A stretch of DNA of 64,000 bases, taken from Galaxea fascicularis (Eukaryota > Cnidaria > Anthozoa > Scleractinia > Euphylliidae). The DNA is taken from positions 1,191,001 to 1,255,000 of the forward strand of contig OX419347.1 in NCBI GenBank assembly GCA_948470475.1, written 5' to 3'. The position numbers and the translations under genes are program-made. Numbering within the stretch: the first letter of the stretch is position 1; every line of letters starts with the position of its first letter. Positions 1 through 11,979 of this stretch are shown in pieces. The notes beneath the pieces were generated by a model. It was not told the origin of the DNA and did no database searches. It saw only the letters and a list, made by a program, of their open reading frames with translations.

Positions 1-486
1 CCAACCAATCAATCATCGATTATAATTGAAAAAATCTGCCAATCAGCATTCCATGTATTTTTCAGTGATCAAGAAGAATGAAGTGCTTTGATAAAACCAA
101 TTTCTCATAACTATTAACGTGTAATAATTTATATTGAGAAAGTGAGAAAGATCTACTTGCTATTGTTACGGTTTCAAGAGTGAAGTGACAATTCAAAGTG
201 TGGATATCAAGTTTTCCTTGCTAACTCTTTACTTCATGTGTTACTTATACTTCAGGAGCCTTTAATGTCATCTTCCGGATGTCAGAACTGTTTTTTTAGA
301 AATAGTTTGTTACTTTTGAGCAAACCAAAAAATCAATAGCCATCATAAAACCAGGAAGATGTATTTTCCTGGACCCTTTCATTTACTATTGTAGTCGGAG
401 GAGTGTGAAAAACTGTACAAAGAAGAAGACCATTATTATTTTTGTGAGCAGTTAGGAAAGTTGTCACAACAGGTGTTGTTGAGGAG

Positions 487-653
487 ATGAGGGCTGTGTT
501 CTAGCAGTGTCCAGTCACCCTTGGCGACTTACTTTTGCCTTTTGGTGACCAGGAAAAATTGTTTTTCTCACCAAATGTATATGCTGGGTGCCTTGGATTT
601 CAAGGGTTAGAGATTTTGGCACCCAATTCCTTTTCTTAGAGCACAGCCTTGTG
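487..653. mobile_element. Short inverted-repeat element, copy 1 (GGCTGTG-ended)
   Basis: The left end reads agggctgtgttctag and the right end tagagcacagcctt, an imperfect inverted repeat. The inside (cacccttgg, ggtgaccagg, gctgggtgcc) matches the segment at 19330-19486 in reverse orientation. There is no coding capacity, so it is a non-autonomous DNA element. Bases 1-486 hold nothing I can support. Confidence 0.6.
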
Positions 654-991
654 AGACCCTGCTCTGTTTAAGACTACAGTCTCTTATCACAAAGTCTGAT
701 TTCCAAAGATGGGTTATAAGAGAAAGGAGCTGAAGAAGGTTTCAAGACAGCAGCTTTTGATGTAGCTTTATGTTTTTGGATGGCTTTGGCATTGCCTGTT
801 GAGGTAAAATTAATGCAGGGAAATGTAAAAGGAAGGTGGAACTTCACTCTTCCCTGTTCTGTGATTATCGTTTGATTCTCAAGGTGAATTTAACGTAAAG
901 CATTATAAATTCCTTAAAGTGGCAGCAATATTATTAACTTTTGAGCAGCACTATGAAAGGAAGTTCTTGAAATGTGTTTGTTAACTTCCAG

Positions 992-3900
992 ATGCTAAGA
1001 ATGTAAACATGGATGACGAGGAATGGAGAAATCCCCACTGTGCTTCTGCAGTTCTAAAGATGTATTTAAATGAGCTTCCTAGCTGTGTGTGTACTGAAGA
1101 AAAATATCTTTCCTTTGTCAAAATGTTCAAAGGTAAACAAAAAAGTATTTCTCTAAAATAATGCAATTTAATGTAACTGCTGCACTGGTGGTTCAAACAA
1201 AGGCCATCTGGAATGGATATTTGTTTCATTTGGATATACTGTTCAACAGTGCCATAGACTTGCATCCAAACATTGAAAGGGAATTGAAATGTTTGAGGAA
1301 ACATGTAATCAATCAATCAATCAATCAATCAATCAGTCAGTCAATCAGCTAGGAGAATGTAACAATGCAATGAACCAACATGCTATCCAGTTGAGGGGGG
1401 GTACATCCTTTGAAGGGAGGGATGGGTGGGAGGGGAAGGTGGAGTAGATTACTCTAAAGGTGGATTTCCACTGTCGTGTTACTAATTTGTATGTGTGTAC
1501 GGACGCAAACTTTAACTGGCATCATAAATAAAATAGAAACAATGTATGGAAAGTCGTGCGTGAATGTAAAAGTTGAGCGAGGTTCAACTTTTAAGTTTAC
1601 GCGCAAGCTTTGATACTTCGTTATTTGCGCACGTAATGTCAGTTGAAGTGTACGTCTGTATGCACATAAAAATTATGCAACAGTGGAAATCCACCTTTCG
1701 CCACATTATTACCCTGTGATGAACTAGCATTTCATCCAGGAGAGTAGCAATGCTTGTGACCATTTTACGCTGGGTATTCTGCAAGTGACTAGCTTTCCAG
1801 TCAGGAGAAGTAGGCATACTTCACTGTGAAGGCCATGTTAGGTCTCCACTTTTGTAGGTCAGCCACCAGTAAGGGATGTGTGACTTAGTAAGATTGTTTT
1901 GTGGATTCATGTTCTTTAATTCTGTGAATCAAATAATTCTTGGTTTGATTCTGTTCAAGAGTCAAGTACACAGTCTGTTGTTGGGACAATGAATGAATTA
2001 GTTGAATCTCTACCAGCAGAAAACAAGTCACTCCTTTTGTATATACTGGAACATTTATACAGGTCAGAAGAATTAATGTAACATTTAATACAGTACAAGT
2101 GAAATTTTACTTGTGGACACCTCCCATATGATTGTCCCGATGATTTCCCCACTGAAGCTACACATGCATCTCTGAATAGACACCTTGTTTAACCAGACAC
2201 TAATTCTCAGTTCCCTTGGGTGTGCACTGACAGTTCATGACTGTACAGTATGTTTGGCTATAATCATGAACACTGTAAGTGCTTGATTCTGTTAAAGTGG
2301 TGGCAGCACTTGATATTACAGCACAAAAAGAATTTTCTAATTTATGTCAATATTCAACTTAGCTATTGTTTCCTTTTTAGGGTCAGTCAGAATGTTGACT
2401 GGAATGATATGTCCACCAGAAAATTAGCCGCCTTGTTTGCCCCTCTGCTGTTACGACCGTGTCAACAACATGTCACGTAAGTTAAATGAACCTCAAGTCC
2501 ACAGCCTCAGTAATTTGCTATTTAGGAGTACAGCTGATGTTGCTATTATTTGTCTTACCAAGGTTGTTGGTTACAAACCATGAAGTAACAGCCAACATCG
2601 TAGAACTTCTTATAACAACTGGACAGTGGCATAGACCGCCAGGTAAAACTACGATTACAGTAAACACCTGCGTATAAGAGCCTAGAATTTTTGGGTTCAG
2701 GCTGAATGGGTTCTTATATTTTGGGGTAGTTTTTCCGAACTCAGGCTGATTAGGTTCTTAGTAGGTTCTTATTTGTAGGAGTTGTCATAGTGATACCATT
2801 CAGAGAACTACTGTAGTACTAGTATGTCATAATGGTTGAACATTTGTATTTTAAACAGCAAAAATGCCAAGCCTTATTTTTTAAACAATAATAAATTCAG
2901 TATCATTTTATACAGTATTCTATACTCTTTATTTATAAGATTTTCAATTAAACAAAGAATTTTCATGGTGTTTCTCAGAAATTTCACAATTTCTATCAAT
3001 TAAATTGTATAAGAACTTATTGTTCTTTGCCAGCCTAAATAGGTTCTTTATATTTGGGTACTAAAATGCCCAATTTCAGCCTGTAGGTTCTTAAATCACT
3101 AGGTTCTTATACGCGGGTGTTTACTGTACAGACTTTCTAGTTGCGTATGTGATGGAGAAATATATTTCAAGTTTGCCTCGTTTTGGCCTATTGTGAGGCC
3201 TTACTGGGGTCTTTGTCATTATTTCTACAAATTGATGAGGTAAAAATCATTGAATGGCTGCATGCACCTAATTATAATTTCACTGATTTGTATCTGGCAG
3301 TACCTCCAAGAAAAAATAGGCGATCTGAAGTGGTAGAGACACCAGCTGAGTCGACCGAGAGGCTGGAAGACTGTCCTTGGTACTGGGGAGAAATAAACAA
3401 GTGAGTGAATGGTTGATTCTCACTTCAGAGAGACCCTGGGGATGAGTTTTGAGCTGGGTGCCCAGGCAACGAAGAGAACTCGCTGGCAATTTCTCTTCTT
3501 TGCAATTTATCCAATATTTTCTTTTTTACATACGTGTTCTTTTATTTTGGTAACAAATTATTTCGAGATTTCAAGGATTTCATGGCCCTGTATTTTGTGG
3601 AACTTGGAGAATTTAATGGATATTTGTCACCAGTCTTAACAACATTACTTTGAAAAGCTGAAAGACATATTTAATCATCAGTTAACCAAAATAATAAATA
3701 CGACACTTTGACTAGGGCTACTTCATTCGCGACCTCAAATTTGCTTAAAACACGAAAGTTTGTAAAACATCCTCTCTCCGTGGATACAATTGCGCTGAGA
3801 CGGAAAGCTAAGTTATGCGGCGTTGACTACCACCAGGGGAGGTGGGAGGGCGAAACTTAGACGTCACTTCCACCAAAAAAGTGGTGGAACAGAGAATTAA

Positions 3901-5597
3901 CTCTGAAGTGTAAATTAAAGTGCTAAGATAAACCCATGAAAAATCCAAAACCTCCACCAAAATCCGCGGTCGAACTGGCCACGAGGTGAATGAAACCGCG
4001 ATATTCAAGGCGAAGATTCCGATGCGTCATGCCACCAGCGCGCAGGCGCAACACGATGGAATTTCAAGAACTCTATCCTTTCCCGCGCGATGGGCTAATT
4101 ATGTATTGGGTGAGAATAGCTGCGAATCTTTTCTTTCCTATAATGAGGTGTCAACTTTGTGTTAGTCGTGGAAACCCTTTCAATGGATCTTAAACCCTAA
4201 ATTTCCGCGCGTTTTAAACAGAAATTGACAACAGCAACAAATACGTTCCTAACATTGTTGACGCATCAAGAAACGCTGTCTACAAGTCGATGCAAAAAGA
4301 ATTGCTGTAAAGACGTAGAATCTTCCGCTAGATCGAACTAAAACAGCGTGTTACTTGTATCTACTGATCGCAATTTCCGCATTTTGGCCGTAAATGATAA
4401 GCAACCTGGATCTGTTGATTTGTTTTGTTTTCTTCAGAGAAACAGTCAGCGAGAGGTTAAAAGATCAACCCGATGGAACTTTTATTGTTCGTGATTCTCG
4501 ACGATTTCCTGGCGAGTACACCTTGACGTTAAGGTATGTTGTAGCTCTGATTAACAACTTTTTCCTCCTGTCATGCCCAAATTATTCACCATAAAGTCAA
4601 GTTTGCCGAAGTTAAGGTTCCCAAAAGAAGTGTTCAATTTTAATGCTGCTTGCTAGGCAATGGTGGAATTGCTGACTGTCTGAAAGTGAGAAGCCGGTGA
4701 ATGTAATTAGCTCAATTGTCACTGAAGTACGAGAGAGTAGCGAAAGCAACCTACTGAACTTGTTCAGATTCATCTGACAGATTAATTGATATTCAGGAGA
4801 TAATTATGCCTTACGTTTTCTCGCTTGTCGAGATTTAACTACTTCAGGTTGGCCTACACACATTGCGAGAGGCAGAGATTAATTGTAACCGTAGTTTCTC
4901 ACAATTTTATGTCAACCAAGCCTTGTTTATGCATTCTTGACTTTAAACGTGGAATATCCGGGCGGAAATTTTGATCACATAATCAAAGGATCTGATAAGC
5001 TTCTTTTCAACTTCCACGCCACTCGTTACTTTTTTAAGGATACGAACTATATCTCAAGTTTTGTTTCTTATGGGGTCGATCATCGCTTGCCCTAGTTCGT
5101 ACATGTGTTTTCAGTTGGTCTCCGATATGTTTGGATGGCGAGAATCGTTAAATCATTTGTAGCTGTAATAAGTCTTGGTTAGCGATGTCTACGTTCCTCT
5201 TTGAAATTGTCTCCATAACCCACGAGACTCGTGTAACTCTAGTTACATGATCAGACCTCGAAGGTCATCGGTCGATAACCATCGTCCGATTTGATATCCG
5301 TCAACAGATGTTTTCGATGAGGAAAAAACATAGAAATGTCTTGTTAAGGTGTTTACCTTCTTATTAAAAAAAAAAAAAAACACGGTAAAATTCACGGAGT
5401 CGACAAGCCAGCGCGTGCATATATTCACTGTTATTCAAACAAACGAACAGGGAACCGGCGACCGACCGGTTAGCTCAGTTGGTAGAGCACCGGACTGCCG
5501 TCGCGGGTTCAAACCTCGGCCGGACCAGCACTCAGTGTCTTTAAATAACTGAGAGGAACGTGCTGCCTTTGTAATGACACCTGCAAATGGTTAGACG

Positions 5598-5642
<45 letters not shown>

Positions 5643-8600
5643 CTGCATCTTCAGTGTTACATGGTTAGCAGGGGACGTTAAAGAACCCACGCACTTATCG
5701 AAAAGAGTAGGGCATGGAGTTCTCGGTGTTGTGGTCAGGCCTTGTTTAAGTGTTCTGTATTTCATGGGTTAGTGCTTTAATAAGGGCTGCATAGTCTGTC
5801 TGCGCCTTTCTTCCTCTTGGACTGATCTGTCCAGAAAATGCTTAAAGTTAAAGTGAATCTGAGAATTTGGCCAAAAATAAAATCCATCTGAGGTGTTCAA
5901 GGCTGCTTATTCGACAGTGACGTGCATCGTGACGCAAGCAACTCTGGTTTTGCGTCAAAAAAACAGGCTGGCACTCATTTCCATCTCTCAAACTGACATT
6001 TTGAGCCCACGGTGGAGTGAACAACCATACAAACCATGTTGTAACTGCCCAGCGGTATATCTTCAAAGTCATTTTGAGAGATGGAAACGAGTGCTTGCCA
6101 AAAAAACACAACAAGCATTTGGTAACACGCCGGAGAGATAAAGAACACGAACCTGAACAAGCGCTTTCTGTATTTTATACTAGTTGGCTCTATAATGACT
6201 ATTAGCTTGTTAAACACAAAATCTTAGAATGAGCGCGATGCGAAATTTCGAGATCGCTGATATCAAGTAGCTAACGAAGGCTTTAAGTGAACAGTTTCTT
6301 CGAAATTTGTGAAGAATGCCTGTCATTCTTTTCCGTTTTTCGCCACCACTTCAGTCTACACTTGATTATAGATAATGATCACTGCAGGAAACAAGTCTTA
6401 ATTTTGGAATGTTGTTGGGGTTCTAAATACTTTAGAGCAGTGTAATACAACAAAAAAATAGAGCCGCAAACTTAAATGAAACTAATTTTAAATTCTTTCA
6501 CTCTTGCGTGTTGGTGATCTTTAATGTCACTGATAAAGACGCGATTGGTTTGGATGTTTTTCATATTCATGGTTGAGGTAGCAGCGTAGTGCGTCTGCCG
6601 TCAAATAACTTTCGGCTTCTTAAATCTCACTTAAAATGTCTTCAAGCCTTCAAGCCCTGCGCTAGTGTTCAGCGTGTCACCTCTCTTCACAGTATCAACA
6701 GTTGATCAAGTATAAGGGTTCTGAGAATAGGGAAAGTGATCAGCAAGCATGAGATTTCGTGTTAGTGATGCATATTCTCTCAACCATTGCCATGAAAAAT
6801 GTGGTTCGGTCGGATTGTGTTAACCTCAAAGGTATGCTGCGTAATTTCTTCGTTAAAGCTCAACGATTGATGGAATTTCTTTTCATTTCAGGAAAGGTGG
6901 CTTGAACAAACTTATACGTATCTTACACAAGGACGGTCATTATGGATTTTCTGAGCCTTTGACCTTCTCGTCTGTTGTTGACCTCATAAACTACTACAAG
7001 ACCAGGTCACTGGCATCGTACAATCCGAAACTGGATGTGAAACTAGAAACTCCTCTGCGCAAATATGAACAGGTGCGTACATCATCGCGAAACATTTTTT
7101 GTTGAGGAGCAGGGTTGACACAGTGGTGTGAGCGCTCGCCTTCCACCAGTGTGTCTCGGGTTCGTTTCCCGCACTGGACGTCATACGTGGCCGCGTTTGT
7201 TGGTTCTCTACTCTGCTCGGAGAGGTTTTTCTCTAGGTACTCCCGTTTTACCCTCTCCCCCAAAAACCAACAGTTTATTTGATTTGGCCGGTCTCCCCAA
7301 TTGGTAGAGCATCTGTGCTCGGCTGAAAGGTTTGAGACTTTAATTAAGTGCATGATTACTATTACCGTCACATATCTCAAAGTTGTCATTTTTATCAAGT
7401 GAACCTTCTTCTCTATTGTTATTATTATTATTATTATTATTATCCGCAAATTTATTTTTATGACTTGATTATGCATTTATTTATTCATTCACTCGTTTAT
7501 TTATGTGTTTGTTTATCTATATACTTATAACTTCTATTACTTGGTTACTCGATGATGTATTTATTTCCGATGCGGTTAAGGATGTTCAACGCGTGACACT
7601 GTTTCCACGTGCAAAGTTCAAGGTCTTAAATTCTAGAAATAAATTCGTAACACAAACTTTTCGTTGCAAAGAGGAAGTCAAATGAGAAGTGTTTGTTTTT
7701 CAGGAGGATGATGAGGACGGGGGTTATGGAGAGGACACACGCATCTATTTAGAAAAACTTGAAGCGGTGCACAAGGAGTTCATGCAGAAATCTGAGGATT
7801 ACGAGCAGATTCACAAAGAGTATGTCCAGTCTGAACAGGTCTGTGACTCAACCATTGCTTTGTTTTGATATTCTGGTCTCAGCAAACCAACAACTGTTGC
7901 TTGGTTATACTCCTACAAAACCCCCAGTGTTGATATATCATACGGCCTTCATTATGGCGGCGAAAACGCGATTGCCCTCGAAATGACAACAGAAAACATA
8001 TCGTGACCCCAAAGTTACACTCATCGTAAATCGTTGCTTATACCAGAAATCAGTTCTTTTGTTCACCAATTTCGTCTTTTTGTAACTATTTCAAATAAGA
8101 CTAGAAAATAAAAGAATCGGTCGGCGCGATAGACGAATTTAGGAACAATCGAAACACGAAGGAATTGATAATAAGACAGATACACGAACGAAGGAATGAG
8201 TGGATGGGGGAATGACAGAAAAAAGAACGAACGAACGAACGAAATAGCAAAGGAACGACGACCTTTGTAAAGGTGGAAGGGGTGAGCGACAGAAGAAACG
8301 AACCAATAAACCAAGGAACAGACGAAACGAGTACCAATGCCCCTATGAAAGAACGACCAGACAACCAAGCTGATTTTGGACAACGAACATAACACGGCTA
8401 TACGAAAGAGTGAACTGGTGGTTAACGAGATATTAAAAAAAAATGAATAAGTGATGAATTAATGAACAAGTGAGAAGATGGATTCGCGTTTGAAATATGT
8501 TTTTTTTTCCATAGGAAATTACCGACTACCACGAAGAACTTGATGCTCACCGAGAAATCGTGAAAATGATTGACGAGCAGATCATACTTCACGAGAAAAC

Positions 8601-11600
8601 ACAGAAAGAAGCTCCTCCACAACACAGAGCAATGTAAGTAGACAACCTGAAAATACAGTAGCGTCCAGCAGCAAGAATTGGGATGTTATAATAAAAATTG
8701 GTAACATGTAGCTCCTTGGAATAGCTGTAAAGCAGAATCAGGATTACTGCATTCATGGATTCCAGTCAAGCTGAAGCCTGGGGATTTTTGCTTCGTGTTT
8801 TCCTTTGCAACGGCTTAATCCGTCCTTAAAGCGTCTACATTGATGAGTCCCTAAATTCTCTCTACAATTTGCAAGTGACGTTCAAAGAAACATGTCTTGG
8901 ATCTATGTACCATACGGAATACATAGTGGCCAGTAACGAGAATATGGGTTTTGTTTTTACGGCTTATAAGAACAAAACCGCAAAAATAGCCTCTGAAGGC
9001 TTTGTTTACATAAAAAACTCAGGCAGACAACTCACCCAGAAGTAGTTCGGAGGTGGAGACGAAAATTTCAGACTAGTATGAAAAGCTTTTGCTCGGCGTA
9101 CTAAAGGAGTCAGTGAACAGGAAATCATCATGGAAGAGAACCAAAGCGCTGGAACTGAGCTTTACTGGAAATGCTGACTTTGAGCGGTTGGAGGAATTTT
9201 TGTATTGAAACTTAAAGATGCGATGATTTCTGATTTCATAGAAACTCTTGTTTATTTCTCTTTCCGTCGCAGATTGCGTCAGAACTACGAGTTGCTAAGG
9301 CACAAGAAACAAGAGGCAACTGGCATCTTAATGACTCTAGAAAGGGAGGTTGCTAACAAAATGGAGGAGACACGTGCTCTGACCAAGCGAATGAACAGCA
9401 TCAAACCAGATATTATGAAGCTACAGAGAAGCAAGCAACAGTATTACTTGTAAGTACCTACGAACAGTGTGCTACTGGGATGAACCTTAAAGTTTGGTTC
9501 TGCTGAGGTGTTTGCTGTAAAACACGAAATCAAAACGTTTTCTTTACACTAAGTAGGAACTCGGTCAAGAACTTTGATTATTGTTTTTAGAGCTCCTCCG
9601 TCTAGGTGCCTTCTTTGGAGGGTAAACACCGAGAGATCGTTGTTTCTTTTGAGCGATAGTTACCCTGGCTCTAGAGGCCCATTGAAAAAATAAATATCCC
9701 TGAAAAACCAAAATAGATGAAGAGACGATTCGCGTCTTGTGGCGGCGGCTTGGCCGCGTAATTTCCCTCCTCCGAAAGAAATAACCTCTGGCACCCAGGG
9801 TAAGCGAAAGGACATTTTAAATTATACAACCAAGATTTGGACCTTGCTTGTCTTTTTTTAAAAGTTTTGTCGTATACTGTAATGATAATAATACTGGATA
9901 ATGATAACAACTTTATTAACGTGTCAAATCGTACTTAGTTTACACTGAATCGTAAACTAATTGGGGACACCTAACTACGTTTAAATACAAAAGGAAACTA
10001 AAACTTGACATAAGACACACGACTCACAATTTTCAGATAAAAGATAACTAAAATTCAGCTTTCTCGCATCGTTTTAATTATTTCTTTGGTACGTCGTCAA
10101 ATAAAGTAATGCCTTTTTTTGTCCACAGGGTCCTGACAGCGGAAAAAGGAATGGAAATAGACAAGGTCAAGCAGAGTATCGGTGAAGAGTAAGTGTAATT
10201 TTTGCCCTCATGTTTTTGCTTGAAATTGGCGACGGATCTCAAAGGCAATAGTAAATTAGTGACAGGTCTGACCATGCGGTATATATCTCAGTAATGTACA
10301 GAAGGCGCAGCCGGATTTTAAAGTAAAACTTTGTATCCGGTGCTAAGGGGGTGGGGCTGAGGAATGTAACCGCCAGAAGTGTGGGATAAGAGAAGATACC
10401 TATTGGACTTTATTACTTATTGTTCATCTATTTTAACAAACGTTAATCCACCAATGCATTCAGCATTTTTGCCTGAAAGAGATACATTATATCTATAGGC
10501 TATCAGTTACTAATTGAGCTTTTTCTTCTTCTTGCAGAGGAAGTGAAAGAAGTGGATTTCCAAACTAGTAAGTGTTGCATTTCATTTAATTATTTTGTGA
10601 GATCTTTATGACCAGAATGCTGTTGTAGCTCAGTTTTGTAGTTTTCCCTCACAGACTCTATTCTAAAATGGAATACATTGACGCCAAGGTGTAAGTAAAG
10701 AATAGAACACATCTCTAGATTTGTTTAAACGTCGTTGTCAAAAACTTGATTCGATGACAAAATTTGTTTTCTTCAGTCAGACGACGACGACGACGACGAC
10801 AGCGATTTTCAGAGGTCAGATTCACGAAGCCCTCCTAAGTTAAAATGTATTTGAAGTATTGTTTTCTAGCAGTAGGCTGTTGATATCAAAACAATGGGCT
10901 ATTGTGAGAAAACAATACGTAGGATACATCTTTATTTAGGAGTGTTTCATGAATCTGACCCCAGACATCCAGAACACAACACGAATAGGCCATATAGCAG
11001 GTCCACATCAGCTCATAGCTGCCGATGCAACTATTACTTTATTAGTAATTTTTGTAATCCCAACCTGCTCTATCAAATAAAGTATTGATTGATTGATTCG
11101 TATTCTCGGTATTGAACTGGATCTAGCATAAAGTGGAGGCTGTTGCGGGGGAATACATTTACATATGAAAAGATTCCCCCGCAAGAGCCTCCACTTCATG
11201 CTAGATCCAGCTCAATATCGAGAATACGAATATAGCCTATTCCCTAAATGATGGCATCCAAATGCAGAAAAAACACCGTTGAATACTACTAATTTATTTT
11301 AAATACCTAAATACCAGTCCATGCATTGAAGCTGTGAAATGTGTTTTACTTTAACAGTATGCGAAATGGCAACCCTGACGAGGATGATATTTACGATGTG
11401 TAAGAGCTAAGTTCCAGTTTTCTGTATTTATTTAGTAATGTTACAGTAAAAGTGTGTTATAATAGAGTTTAAATTGGTTTGTAATATGCCTGTCAGTTAA
11501 CGTGCATTGCGTGAGATATGCTTCATTGCAATCGAAAATTGGTCACCCTTTTTTTCTTCCTGCAACCCCGTTAACGCCCTTATCAAGGTACTGAATTTAA

Positions 11601-11908
11601 GAATGGAACCCCTGTGTGCAACAATTTGATTCAATATGGTACAATATGTTCAGTTCGATACCAAAAACCAAATCAAAATAATCGCCAGCTGTCTTTGGGA
11701 CGTTCCAAATAAATTAACCATGTTGATAATGAAAAACCCTTTCGATGTATGCTTAGTGACACCTTTGGAAATGAAGGCTTTCATCGTCGGCAATTCTCAT
11801 GTGGGTTTGATACTGATCGGTTAAGTTCGAAATCTTTAGAAGTCAAGCCACTGTGATCAAAAGAGCGAAGATCTCACTCGTTTGACCAAATTGAAGTGAT
11901 AGATGCAT

Positions 11909-11939
<31 letters not shown>

Positions 11940-11940
11940 G

Positions 11941-11979
<39 letters not shown>

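Noticed and set aside
5463..5530. tRNA gene
   Set aside because: A and B boxes are good, but the anticodon and variable arms are shortened and the sequence runs on into a repeated SINE body.
7286..7345. tRNA-like sequence 'ggtctccccaattggtagagc'
   Set aside because: Only the A-box half is recognisable; it follows a SINE and cannot fold into a full tRNA.
6994..7476. 160-codon minus-strand frame
   Set aside because: It crosses a p85 exon, a SINE and a TTA microsatellite and has no coherent domain.
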